This document shows, in pieces, positions 12,190-24,867 of a stretch of DNA of 64,000 nucleotides (positions are counted from its first letter, which is position 1; each line of letters starts with the position of its first letter). The stretch is from Symsagittifera roscoffensis (lineage: Eukaryota; Xenacoelomorpha; Acoela; Convolutidae): positions 9,700,723 to 9,764,722 of the forward strand of contig NC_087066.1 of assembly GCF_963678635.1 (NCBI RefSeq). Reading direction: 5' to 3'. The notes under the pieces are model-generated. The model had not been told where the DNA came from. It ran no database searches and worked only from the letters and a program-made list of their open reading frames with translations. A program made the position numbers and the translations under genes.

Positions 12190-15100
12190 AGAAGTTTTTG
12201 AAAACCAACTTTTTTTAGTGTTTTAGGTTGTGGAACGAAGGTTTTTTAATCTTTTCATGGTTGATTTCCAAGTCGTGATGACTGTCGGTTTTGAAAGGTT
12301 TCTTTTGTTACCTGTGGTAAAAAAAGTTTTCCTAATTTTTGAGGTATTTGTTTGTTTTATATTTCTCGGGATTTTTGTCGAGTATCGTTTGTTTCTAAGA
12401 TTTGTGGTAAATCAATCGTATCGATTGTTTGTTTTTGATTATTGCTTGAGTTGTTGTGGACAATTTTAAGTCAGGTAAAGGAGAAAATTGTGTTAATTCG
12501 CGAAGTGCGTATTCTTAAGGGTGGTATGGTAGAAGATTGTTTCTGTGTTGAACAGTTTCTTTTTTATTTGAGTCAATGATTTTTTTAATGTTACATCAGT
12601 GAGTTTGTCAAAAATTTCAATTGGTTCTTTTAGGATTGGTTGTAATTTCTTAGATAATTCTTTTTGTATCACAAAATTTGGGATTAGGACAAATTTTCCA
12701 ATTCTTAAAATAGTAGATGGTGTGAAACATGAATTAATTTAGGAAAGATTTTTTTGTCTTTGTAAAATTTTTTGGCTCTTTTTTGATAAATTCCGCTGTG
12801 TTTTTTATCTCTGTTTAGAATCCGTTCGGTATGTGTGCCGGAGGTTAATTTCAAAAAGGGTGGTTGATGAAAATGATCTTCATCGTGCGTATGTAAAAGT
12901 AGATTATAACACCTTGATTCCTTTGTGGGTTGGCAAAATTTTGTGCGTTTTTTGAGGAGTTTTGCTGTGAACATTATTGGTTTTCGTGGCTTTTGATTAA
13001 AAACCATTTCGTAAGGTGATAGTGTTAGGGTTGATGTTATTTGTAAATTATAAGCTAAAGGAGATAATTTTACGTCTGTTGACCATTCAGTATGTTTTGT
13101 ATCGTTTCCATTTATGATACATCGGATGTATTCATGTAATGAACAGTTTATTCCTTCGAGTAAACCATTAGTCCATGAGGCCTGAGATGTTCGTTGTTTG
13201 TGTTTGACATTATATAGACGGCTTAATGTGATTATTCCATTATTAATGAAACCGGTGCCATTGTCTGTGACAAGGATTTCTGGTAATCCGAATTTCGCTA
13301 TCCAGTGTTCAAAAAGTGTTGTATATGCATAATAAGCATTACAATGGGGTTCTGGGTTAAGTGCTACGCAGTGTGTATGTTTGTCGACTATGACCATTAT
13401 AAATAATTTTCCTTCTGAGGATGGTGATATTGGTCTGGTCCTTTTTGTATCAAATAAAATTCTGTGATTGAAGCATAGACTTTGTCCTTTAAATTCTTGT
13501 CTTTCTGCAATTTGTTTTTGATTTGGGTGTGGTGGTTTGTTTAATTGGCATGTTATGCAATCAATGCAAAATACTTTAATCCAAATTGGTGCATTTGGGA
13601 AGTAAAGATTTTCGATGAAATTTGAGTAGGTTTTTTTCTGATCCGGCATGTGCTTTAGTGTTTAAGAAATGTGAAATGTGAAATGCTATGAGTATCATAA
13701 TTAGTGGTAAACATGGTACTTTTAGTTCTGAGGTTTGCTATTCTAAAATATTTGTGTTCTCACATATGGATGTATTGTTGAATTTTCTGAAGTATCTTAG
13801 AAGTGTTTTGTTCTCTAGAATTGTGATATCTGCTTTTATGGGTTTTGTTTCATAAGTGTGCCAAGACTTTTATTTTCTAATGACTGGGTCAAGATTTTAA
13901 TAGTTTTGAAGTAGCTCAATTGTTAGTTTCTCTGTATTTAGTGGAAAGATATTTTCAATTTCTAACTTTGAGAGAAGTATGTTATCAAGAGGGTCATGGA
14001 GGTTCAAACTTACTTTAAGGTAAATTTTGTATCGATATCTGGAGGTCCTGATAAACTTATATTTTCAGTTAAAATTGCTTTTTCTGTTAAAGGGAATAGA
14101 TCTGTTCAATACATTTTTGAGAGGTTTTTGTTGTGTGTCGTTTTTGCTCCATGATGAATATGGTATTGGTTTATTTGTAGAGTTTACTAATAGGTCTACT
14201 TCTTTGTGATTGTTTTTGCAATCTAATGATAATGGAAAGTGTTGTAAGTTATTCATTTGTCTTTGATCAATGTCAGTTTTTACTGCATAGTTGCATTCTA
14301 GTCTTGGTGATGTTTAGTCTTTTGCAAGAAAAAACAATTTTTTGTGGTATTTCTACTGTTGTTTTTCTTGTTAATAACTCAGGTGGTGTGTTTCTACTAA
14401 GTGTGTCTGGTAGTGCAAAATTTTTTCCTGCAGTCAAAACTATATGTAGGTTTGGGAGTTTAATTAAAATTAATTGACATTCTGTAAATTCTTTGGTTTG
14501 GATTTGATTTATGTGTGCAAAGAAAAACAGTAGGCTTATGATCTGTAAAGAGAACTGTTGGATGTTTTGATCCAAGTATTAAAAATTGATATTCGGTGAA
14601 GGTGTATATTATAGCTATGCATTCTCACATAAGAGTCTTGAGTTCAGCTTGTGTAAATAGTCTTGAGTTTGCTTAAATAAGATTCATTTTGTTTGTTCCA
14701 CTGTGTGATTCTAGTAATGCTGCGCCGATGACAAAATTTGAGGCGTCGCGTATGGCATAAATGGTTGATCTGGTTCTGGAATGGTGTTTGATATTTGTTC
14801 AGTGAGAAGTGTTTTTATTTCTTCAAATCTTTTCTGATGTTCTGATGTCCATTCAAAATTATTTTTCTGTCTGAGAATGTTATAAAATGGTTTTAAATAT
14901 AGTTACATTTTACAGACGTATTTACTTAAGAATTTGAGCATTCCAAGAAATTCTTGAATTTTCTTTTTGTTTGATGGAGGTTGAAGCTTTATGATTGCGT
15001 CTATGCGGGATTTGAATGGAGTGATCGTGTTTTCTTCGATAATATGTCCAAGGAACTTAACACGGGTGAAAAAATGTGATTTATCTGGGGCTGCTTTTAT

Positions 15101-18100
15101 GTTTTCTTTAAGTAGTATTCGATGATTTTTTTCTAAGACATTAAACATTTCGTTTTTTGTCTGTGATTGCATGAAAACCTCGTCTGAGTATGTTATGACT
15201 TTTCTACTAAGAAGAAGTGGTCAGAAAGTTTTGCTCATAAATGCTGAGAATGCTGCTGGTCCTATGAAAATTCCATAGAAAAGTATTTTAAATTCCTGTT
15301 GTTGGTTTTCAATGACGAATTGTGTTAACCGTCGTGATTGTTTATAGAGTGGCATTTGGTTGTATGCACTGTTCATGTCAGCTGTTGTGAAAATTTTTGA
15401 TTTATTTTTTTGGGATTTACTTGAAGTGGCTCTATAAGCTAATTACATTTAGATTCATCAATGAGTGATTAAGAAATATTGCTTCCAGTACGGTTTTTAA
15501 TGATTCTCCTTTAGCTAAAATAATAACGGGATTTATGAATGTGTTTCCTTTTGGTTGTTCTTCTGTATTTACTGGGGAAATCTTTTTTTTATTGTTCTAG
15601 AATATCTATTAGTCTATTAACTTTGTCTTGCAAGTGGACTGGGACTTTGCTTCCTCGTTACTTTTTGAAAATTGCGTCAGGTTTCGGAGGTAGATATAAT
15701 GGTGAATTCATTTTTCCAACATCAAATTTAGATGTGGCGTAAACTACTGGGTATTTTAGTGGCAGTTTGGCTAGTTGTTCAAACTCTTTTTGTGTAATTT
15801 GAGAATGTTGAAAATTGAACATTGTGAGGAATTTCTGCTGTTTCTTGGTGTATTTTTATTTTATTTACTCTATATGCTACTTCTAATGTGGGAAAATTGT
15901 GCAATTGTTTCTCAATAACCTAGAAGTCCTAGAAGTAATGTTTTTTTGTATGGAGAAATATTGTTTATATGTAGTGAAATGATATCTGAATTTGTGTTTT
16001 TCGTGTATTTGATGGATGAGATTGTTACTCGGAAAAATTTGTGAATTGCTTTGAATTCAAGGTCTGACATATATAGTTGTTGTTTGTTTTGTTCCATTTT
16101 ATATTGATGGAGTTGACTTACGGAAAAGTTATATACATATCCTGCTAGTGGTTTCAGGTGTTTTCATTTTTGTTATATAGAGTAAAAATTTGAAAAATTG
16201 GTGGTTGTTTTTTTAGTCTTTGAAAAAATGTAAGTGATGAATTTCTTTTTTTTGTGTATTTGTCTTTTATGTGTGTTTTACTATATAAGATATTATTAGT
16301 AGGGATATATTTAGTGATAAATAGTATTCCAATAATGATGTGTTTTATATCTGGGATATGGAATGTTCGTTTGAAAGATTTTACTTAAGAGTTTGATCGT
16401 GAATAATTGTTTCGATTTTGATTGTTTTGACTGTTTGATCAACCATATCTATTTTGTGAGGTATTTCGTGATTTTCTTTGATCTGGAGATCGTCCACGGT
16501 AGTTATATCTGAAGGGTGATTGTTGTCTAGAGTCATTATAGTTGTCAGGAAGTGGTTTTCCTGAACTGTTGTTATTGGGAATATTCTTGTTTGGTATGTT
16601 TTGATCTTTTTTCATGTATTGGTAGAAAGATTCAATTGGTTCTCTGTGTTTTTCTGGTTTGTTTTGATTATCTTGTTGTTTTTGTCTACATTCAGCAATG
16701 CTGTGTCCGTATCTGCGGCAACAGTTACACCATTTTTTGCATGATTGTTTGCCTTTAAAGCTTGGGTATTTCTCGTAAATATTTAGTATTTGAGTGAATT
16801 TTCAGCTAGTTGAGTGTCAGAGTCATGAATATGATTTACTTGTGAAGTAGTGGTTTGGATATTGTTTACATATTGTAAGTTTAAATTTTCTGTTTCTTCC
16901 AAATTCATAGTCATTTCAGCTTGTTTTGATTTACCTACTAGTTTTCTGAAGTCGATATCAGGTTCTCGTATTGAAGATGGATGTGATGCTCTTTTTTATT
17001 GCTATTTTTTGTAATTGAGGTGTTAGAGTCATCATAAAAATTTCTTTTATTTTTGCATTTTTATAATCATGTTTATTAAGAGAATAAGCTCTTCTTACTA
17101 ATGTTTCAATTCTTACTGCAAGTTGTTTAATTTTTTCTTTTGGGATTCTACGAATTTCATTGCATAAAACTCTTTGATGTTTTTTTTTCTTTTGGAGTCG
17201 AAAAATTTTGAAAGTTTTTGTATGAATCTTTTCTAGTTTGATTTAATATCTATAGGTAAAACTGAAAACCATTTTTGGGCTGCGTCATCAAATGTGGTTT
17301 GGATTAAAGATGTTTCTAGGTATCCAATTTTGATGAAGTGGTGTTTTTACTGGTTCGGGTCCTATATTTAAAATCCAATTTGCCGTGACTGCATTTAACT
17401 AATCTCCTGCGAATTATCCAGGATCTGTTTCTGTGAATACCGTTAATGGTTTGTTTGAAGATATTGAGAATCCACCCATAAGGTGTGGATTCATAGTCAT
17501 TTGTAGTGATTCTGCGGCATTTGGTACTTGAGAAAACTTTGTAAGTTGAGTCTTTTTTATTTCATGTTGTTGTAGGTAATATGGTGGTGGGATTTCATTT
17601 TGCATTTGTGTTGGATAGTAATTTTGTGTATTCATTGGGTTTCGTGACTGGAAAATATTATATGAGAATGGGTGATGACTTGTTCGCCTTTGTTCGTTTC
17701 GTGTATCTGGTTCAAAAAGATCTGGTCGATAGAATTGATCTGGTTGATCGATAATCCAGTTGTTGTAACGATGACTTGTATTAAATTGTTGATTTTGATA
17801 ATATTATTCATCATCTTCTGAGTAAGGTGGTTGATTCCTTGTATGATGTTTGTTTGCTAAATTTTTATTTTCTTGGAAAAATGGATAACTGTCGCTACCA
17901 TCTTGTGTGGCTCGTGGCTGATTGTTAAAGAATTTAGACTGAGAACTTGTTGTGGTACATTTTGATTTTGTGATTGCGATTGATTTTGGTTATTCGTATT
18001 GGGGGCTTCGTTGTTTTGGAATTTAAAAAAAATATGGTTATGATCTGAGAAATTGTTCCTATTTGATGTTTTTTGCTTAATTGTTTGTCTTGATGTTGTT

Positions 18101-19255
18101 ACTGTTCTAAAATTTTGATTGTTCATCAATGAATTTTTTAGAATAGCTGAAGGTTTCATTGTCGGCTGTATAGTTGTTTGTGGAAATACTGTGTTTTAAG
18201 TTTTGGAGTTGTTAGGGTTGGGTGAATAGGAGAAAAGCTTTGTTATGTTGTTGTTGGTGTTGTTTCAACTGTTTCCTCATTTACGAAATGTGATGGAGTT
18301 TGAATATCTTTTTGTGCAAGATTTTTTGTTCCGTTTAAATTTTCTTGGTTATTAAAACTAGATTTTAAAATATTATTTCCTTCTCTATCGGTGAATATTG
18401 AATTGGGTTTATAGGTGTTGCATCAATAGTAAGTGTAGTTTTTCTAACATGATCTATATTAATGGAAAATGTGGTGACTGCTTGACTTGATATGTCAGTT
18501 GGCATAATAATGAATGATGAATGAGACCATTCAGGGTCGCAAACATAATATGTTTCGTCTGCCAATATAGTTTCATTGTCTGAATTTTATGGTTGAAAAT
18601 TTTTTCTTGCTAGTGAAATTAGGTCAAGATTAGAACAAATTATCAGTTATAGGCCTTGATAGTATCTTTTTAGATCATAATTAATATTTTATGATATATC
18701 GTTTTTTAGTGAGATTTTCACGGAATGTATATAAAACTTTTGAGAAAATACTTATTTCTGGTTTTACAGCTGTCTGTCGGAACGTTTGAGTTGGTGAATC
18801 ACCTTGTGTTTCTTTCAATTCTAGTATGGAAAGGTAATTACAAATAGTTGAGAGTACATCGTTTGTGAGTATGGATTTTGCTCTTTGTGAAATTTGGTGT
18901 TAATAATTTTTTATATAATCTGTAAAAACTTTTGAGAATTCTATATCTGTATCGTCTATTTGTTTTTGGTGTTTTTTTGTGATTTTGTTTTAGTGAAGCG
19001 ATTTCGATTGTGAATTTACCATAAAGTGATGTGATATTACATATATCTCTTAGGTAATGATCAAGGATTTTTCATTCTATTTGTACTTCTTAAAATTCTT
19101 GTCTACATGGGCTAATTCTTTTTTCAAATATGCTTACAATTAAGTTGTGACAAAACTGTACTTGTCCCCGGGAGGGATCATTTAGTGTTTTTATAAAAAA
19201 AAAACGGGCGTATCGATTTATCGTCAAAATTTTTCCTTGTATTCGATCATGTTTT
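12190..19255 (-). pseudogene. gag-pol remnant of old giant element
   Basis: Decayed copy of the 2,740-aa polyprotein. The longest piece (12705-13649) retains the integrase core with FDTKR, VTDNGTGF and the NGLLEG equivalent of the catalytic Glu region. RT/RNase H pieces lie at 14270-15200, the zinc-knuckle region near 16700-16730 and the capsid-like region near 16900-17500. A PPPY motif (late-domain type) is readable near 17580-17600, where the young copy has PLPY. The Asn/Arg/Ser-rich tract of the young copy is absent. Numerous stops and frameshifts rule out function. Confidence 0.85.
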
Positions 19256-19692
19256 ATATTGTCGGACTGTTAGCGTGTAACATTCAATATATCTTATTGG
19301 TTGATTTCAATTATATAGGCGTAATGGTTTGTTGATATATGACAATTTATGCTGAGTTTTCCTTTTATTGATGAAGATGTTGTGTTTTTGCGTCGGACAA
19401 ATATATTTGATCGTCGATTGGGTCATTTTGTTGTGGAATCTTTTAATTCTTGAAGTTCCCGTATTGTATTAGTGTCTGATTCTGTTACTGCGTTTCCTTA
19501 TTTTGAAAATTGTTTTGTGATCATTTGTTTTTGTTTTGTTATAATTGTCTTTTTTCTTGTTTGTCGTTTTGATCAAATATAGCCTACTGTTTGTCTGTGC
19601 GATGTGATTACAAAGTCGTATCTTTTGTTTTTAATTAAACAATTATGTAATACGACTGTTTGTCTGTTACCTACAATATCTCTTCACATAAG
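19230..19692 (-). pseudogene. accessory ORF1 remnant of old giant element
   Basis: The text matches ORF1 at 51347-51814 from its start region onward, but the start codon position now reads GTG and stops interrupt the frame. Its presence upstream of gag shows that ORF1 was part of the common ancestor of both copies. Confidence 0.55.
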
Positions 19693-20427
19693 GTTTAAGA
19701 TGATAGATGCAATTCTTTGTTTAGAGCTTTTAAATTCTTAAACTTTTAGTTCGTACGCGTTTTGTGTGTTTATTTTATCTTGGGGCATAGCTTGTCGTTT
19801 TTTGACGGGTTTGAGAGAAAGTAGAATATCGATTCGTGAGAATGATTTTTTTTATTTCTCGTGACTAGGTTCTAATTTAAGATAGACTTACCTATTCTTA
19901 CTTAGGAGTTGTGATTTGTGATCAAGAGTTGGAGAATAGTAAATCAATCCACAGGGATCAGGTATAATTAGAACGCGAGTAGATCGTTAGATAATAATCA
20001 TTTTTTGTAATTTTTTTTCGAAAAAATTTAATTTTACAAAATTTTCCGAAAGTAAAGTACTGCAGATTTTGAAAGGAACGATAAAGCACCAAGTAGGTTT
20101 TTGAAGAAATCACATTATTCTTCACATAAATTAACATAGAGGATTCTGATGACATATACCCTTTGCGATTTGCGCCGTACTATTATGTAGTATCTTGGTC
20201 CGTCGTTCAATCGATGTACACGTGGTTATCTTGTTCTTCATTCAACACCTGGTACTTCTCGTATTGTTTGAAATGTTGGCGTAGATTCCTTGAGACGTAG
20301 AGACATATCTATTGAATTGTCTGTTCCATCTAACATTTTGCATTCTTGCAATTTGGTTCTTCTTCTAATTCTAATTTGCTAAATCTAAGTTAGTTAAGTT
20401 CTTGTTCAAGACTTCGTTCGCACCAGA
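19693..20427 (-). promoter_or_regulatory. 5' leader and primer-binding site of old giant element
   Basis: Aligns with 51815-53066 of the young copy, best across the block at 19931-19992 (AATAGTAAATCAATCC, then AACGCGAGTAG). A strong donor (AATAG then GTAAGT, GT at 19891-19890) is conserved in position. The primer-binding site is the minus-strand TGGTGCGA that starts at 20425, two bases inside the LTR. Confidence 0.6.
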
Positions 20428-20812
20428 TGAGTTCATGCTACAGGTGACTTACTCATAAAGTATTTTGAGATAAGGTGCACCGCCTGTTCGTCACGTTTTC
20501 TTATTTTCGGCCGGATAGATTCGTGCATCTTCTTAGTCTAATACCAATCTTAATCTCACTCTTATATCTCCTAGTCTCATTAAATCTAGTGTATACTTGT
20601 AATTGCGAGTTAGTTTTGGAGCTTGTCCAAAAAAAACTGTAGTCTATGATTTATTCAAATTGCTTTGGTGCTGAAACTACAAGCATTTTCAGCTTTACAA
20701 ATAATTGTCAGTGTTAGTGATGGAATATGATTGGTTAGTTAATAGTTTTTTATAGGGATAGCTTTATCAATAATATGATTAGTTTATAATTACTAGTTCA
20801 GAACTGGTTCCA
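20428..20812 (-). repeat. 5' LTR of old giant element
   Basis: 385 bp, begins TGAG and ends TTCCA on the plus strand. Related to the 379-bp partner at 4024 but with many substitutions and indels, which marks an old insertion. Confidence 0.85.
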
Positions 20813-21220
20813 GTATCCGGCGTTGTCAAATAGAAACCAAAATAAACCATGGTGAATCATATCGTGGCCGTTTTGGAGAGATGGGGTGGGGGGGTCTGTC
20901 GATCTTGATTGCAAATTAATTTTCCCGAAAAACTAATGAAAATGATTTCTCAATGAAAATCATTTAAAGATAATTGACAAGAACGACAAATCAATTTCAA
21001 TATTCAACCGTACAGCATAGAATTGGTTGCTAAATTTTTTATTTTTTTTTCGATGTTTTTGGTATTTTGCGTTTTTCGTATTTTTATTATGATTCAATGA
21101 ACGTATACGTTATCGGTCAATGAACTATAGTTCAGACACCTCTATATGTCATGACGCTTTTTTCTTCAGGAAAAAACGTTTTGTTTAGAGAAATTATTCG
21201 CTGTACCTGTTGGTTTTTAG
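20813..21220. other. no gene seen
   Basis: Flank between the old element and the exon candidate at 21221. No feature recognised. Confidence 0.4.
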
Positions 21221-21297
21221 GCGTCCCCACTCTTCTTCAAAGACTATGAGGAAATCTTCAATGGGTTGCTGAACCCCAACACTAAAGAATTCGAACA
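21221..21297 (+). CDS. candidate internal exon, unknown protein
   Basis: A 77-bp segment sits between an acceptor (GTTGGTTTTTAG, ending at 21220) and a strong donor (GTAAGT from 21298). It is open in one frame, giving about 25 residues beginning ASPLFFKDYEEIF and rich in aromatic and acidic residues. GC content is well above the flanks. No partner exon is fixed. The exons at 25059-25806 lie on the same strand and could belong to the same gene. Confidence 0.4.
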
Positions 21298-21546
21298 GTA
21301 AGTATAATACAACACTAAGTAATCAACTGGTTCTCATATGATTCAATCCTAAAGTCGTACTCCGTTGAGCAATTTGGCGAGCTGATCATTTTTGGACTTT
21401 AAGCTTCAAAATTGATTTGCGATTGGCCAAAGTGCTATTGAGAAAAAAATCAACTTTCAGTCTCAAAAATAATTGTAAATTACGTTTTGATCCAGTTGAG
21501 TGCGGTCAGCCATGCTTTTCTCAAGACAAGGGTGGTGCTTACTTAC

Positions 21547-21677
21547 TTCTGTCACGGCTGAAGGGTGTCCAGTGCCTTGCCTCTCCTCAATAATGGTTCT
21601 GAATTGAGTAGACCGGGGCTTCACAAAAGAATTACTACTTGGGGCGTGTTTTAGCTGTTTTTTCCCTCGCAAAATGT
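21547..21677 (-). CDS. candidate internal exon, unknown protein
   Basis: On the minus strand, 131 bp lie between an acceptor (TGTATTTTAG, AG at 21679-21678) and a perfect donor (GTAAGT from 21546). One frame is open through the exon and reads as a basic, conserved-looking segment (DILRGKKQL, later FVKPRSTQFRTIIEERQGTG). The codon composition and splice sites make it a good exon, but the gene and its other exons are not identified. Confidence 0.45.
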
Positions 21678-24600
21678 CTAAAATACAAAAACATCGAAAT
21701 GACTCCCGTAATATAAAAAAGAGTCCCTGTTGTAATGCTTGGAACACATAAATTTTGACTAAAAATATTCTGAAAAATTTTTTTGTTTCATGGCCTAATT
21801 TTGAGCGTGTAAAGTAAGTCGTATAATATGAAAAGCATTTTAAGAGTCGATAAATTTTTGAATGTTGTTGAAGTTTTCGGTGCTACTTGTACAACAACCG
21901 TTATCCTACGTTTCATTTTAGGTTAGTTTTACCAAAAGTGTGTTCAATATTAAACAAAATCTCGAAAAAACTGTTAGTTGCAATTTTAATTTGACAATTT
22001 GCCGGTCGAACAACTTGCAATTTAAGTTAACTGTTTGAGAATCATTTTGATGGCATAAGATCAGTCGGAATGCAGCAAAACTAGAAAAGTTTGAAAAACC
22101 CAACGGTAATATACTGTTTTTAGTTAGAGAATTGGAGGTTCTTTAGTTGAGACTGTCAGGGGTGGATTGTTAAGTATGACCGAAGATGGTTATACGCAAA
22201 TTGCTTCCGAGTTGTAAAAATATGACTGAAAATTTGTTCTCGGGGTGGTTTTGTTCCTACAAGCAAGTATGGTTTCATCTAGCAATTTTAAGAAACAGTT
22301 GGGACCTTCAGGGCTCCGCCTTGATACGATCAGTCTAGATTTATAGCTTGGGATTTTTATCATTAACATTTTTGTCAACCCGAGCTATTTTTTGGAACAG
22401 CGATTAACTACTAGATAAAGTGACATGTTGTTACCACCCCATTATGATTTGCTATCCCTAAAAATAAAAGAAGTAAATTACCTTTAGTACTTTCTTTTCA
22501 TAATTTGAGTTTTGCTGCATTGGTTTAAAATTCGACTGAATTAATCTATTTGAAATTTACTCGCCTTCCTTATGGGGGGAGTAGTAAAAAAAACGGTGGG
22601 TATTCACAAGTAACAAGATGATAAATCAGTCCCATTTGTGCCAAAATAAAAAATCAATCGTTTTAGTTCCTAAAAAATCAATTGTCCAGAGAGTACTAAA
22701 CCGACCGTTTTAAGGTCTCTTGGTTTAAGGTCGCCGGTGGGCGCGCTACGCGCGCGTCGCTGCTTTGCGGCGATAACCGGCTCTAATTTTCGTATAGAGT
22801 CCTACCCTCTGTTGGCACGCTCGCAACACGTTGGCGCGACTGCGGCGGTCACTATTCTGCCGTTTAGTTTTCTTCTTTTTGAATAGTAGAAAACTAATGT
22901 AATAATTTGTTGGCTCACAATTCGACCAATCAGAAATCGAGTTGAATAATTTCGGTACAAATGGGATCAATTTTTCATTTTGGTACATTTGATTGTTGGT
23001 ACAAATGGGACTTCTCCAAAAATCCCTAACTTTAGCCTAGATTTATTCGCTTTATTTGAGTTTTTCGCGCATTTTTTTAAAGATTTTTGAATAAACAATT
23101 CCCATTGCCTGAAAAATACCGAAAATAAGTTTCCCATATTCGGTCCCTCCATCATGAGGGACGCCACCTGTGAGCGAGGTTCGAAATTTCATTCAAATGA
23201 TGCTCGAATTAGGGCGGTAAATTAGCGGTATCTACTTGATAATCTCCACGGTGGAATCCCTCATATACGAAGGAACGAATGCGCGAAAGTAAAAATTAGC
23301 CAGTCAGAATTCAGTAATCTAAATTTTGGAAAAAAAGTAAACATTTCCAGGGACTGAATGATGATATTGGCCGAAAAAAAAACGGCAGAAATATGCATAG
23401 TTTTCAAATTGTCACTGACCGCCGCCGAATTGGAACAAATTTTAGATTTCAAGGGATTCGTTATGAAAGATGCAACATATTGTTTCATTTAGTTTATTTT
23501 AATTGAATGGTAACTGCTTCTTTTTAAAAACTGACTTTCGGCTATCTTTGTTTTCGGTCCTTCGCTCACAAGTTTTTTTCGCGCATTCGGTGCTTCGCGC
23601 ATGAGAAGAGCCCCCAACCTCCACCCCTACGAATAAACTCAGTAAATTTGCACAGAGGTTTTTTGCTTGAAAGGGGGATTGTTATTTTGAACCCTGGACT
23701 TTCCGATCGATCAGAATGCAGCAAAATTAGAATTTGTAATGGAAAATTATGTGCTAATTTACTGTTTTTATTCATAGGGGTGGAGATTTTTAAGTAGATA
23801 CCATAGGGGGTGGGGAGGTTGTTAAGTATATCCAAATCCAGCCAAAAACCAAGTTAAATCTCTCTCCCTTTATCAATATAGGAGGATGATAACATATTTA
23901 ACATTTATTTCTAGTTTTGATTTCTATCAAGCTGACAAGATTTTAAATATCGTTAGCCACACCTCAAAAATTCACAAAAAAAAATACAACGGGCTGTATG
24001 TATGTATGGGGAAAGATGTGTCCCTAGTACATGCCTTGCTCTTTAAGTAATTCCACTAATTATAAGTACCATGTTATTAGCTAGATGTATTTCTTGCAAT
24101 CCTGCAAAATTATGTTTTTCTTGAACTATGGTTATCTTTTAAGATCTTGCAAGAATCTTACAAGATCTTGACAAGATATACACACATCTTGTAAGAAACC
24201 TTCCAAAAATTGTGAAAAATCTTGCAAGAGAACCAACCATTGGATATTAAATAGGGTTGGTCTTTTAAGTGAATGAATGAAAATAATAGAAGTTATTTTG
24301 TTTAAGGGACCGGTATCGATATGATAAAGTAAATTCAGTGCCAGGGGTTATGCCGCTCAAATCGGTCTTTCTGGTTATGACTGCTACAATTAGTTTTTTG
24401 GTCCCATCTTATTTCCAATCAGTTGAAGGTACGATGAAAAGCCACAATCCGAGACAATAGCAGGGAGACGCGTGAGCAATATAGTGGCCACAACTAACAT
24501 ACTAATTATAATGCGATATCATTTAATTTAATTATAATTTAAGCAATATTAGAGCAATGCGATACCAAAACTTTAAACGTTAAACATTAAATGATGTTAT

Positions 24601-24867
24601 ATATGTTTGAATTGAAGAGGGGGATATTTTATGTTATTCAAATTAAAAAAATTTTTCATTACTCTAAGACTTTGATTACAGTTCAATTTAAAATGAGTTC
24701 AATCTTTGAAACTTTGTTTTTAATTCTGTGTTCGCTGTAGGCTCCTGGTCATCAAATATTATTTAAAAAAATGAACAAAATTCAACGGTTGACGAAGAAT
24801 CAACCATATGATCACAACAAGCTCCCTTAAAATGAAACAAGGCTGCTCGTATCAAGCCCTGAATGCT
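21678..24867. other. intergenic or intronic stretch with repeats
   Basis: No convincing exon. Two blocks resemble each other (22063-22200 and 23704-23830; both have GAATGCAGCAAAA, then TACTGTTTTTA, then GGGGTGGA and TTAAGTA), suggesting copies of one unclassified repeat. A GC-rich patch with alternating GCGC at 22730-22860 stands out from the AT-rich surroundings. A cluster of CAAGATCTTG/CTTGCAAGA words lies at 24100-24235. Confidence 0.4.

Larger units (their letters stand above)
4024..20812 (-). mobile_element. giant Ty3/gypsy-type LTR element, old decayed copy
   Basis: About 16.8 kb bounded by related LTRs at 4024-4402 and 20428-20812. Every part matches, in the same order and strand, the intact copy at 34558-53476: leader, ORF1, gag-pol, small hydrophobic ORF, ORF-C, env, ORF-E and 3' region. 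All reading frames are broken by many stops and frameshifts, and the two LTRs differ at many positions including length. No target duplication could be recognised at the flanks (AACAC on the left, GTATC on the right). It lacks an Asn/Arg/Ser/Tyr-rich insertion after the Gag zinc knuckle that the young copy has, so the two copies come from different sub-lineages. Confidence 0.9.

Noticed and set aside
20813-20817. Target duplication for the old giant element
   Set aside because: The 5 bases on the two sides do not match; decay has removed any duplication.
22746-22988. Arg-rich minus-strand frame over the GC-rich patch
   Set aside because: Composition follows the alternating GCGC repeat; no splice or start context.
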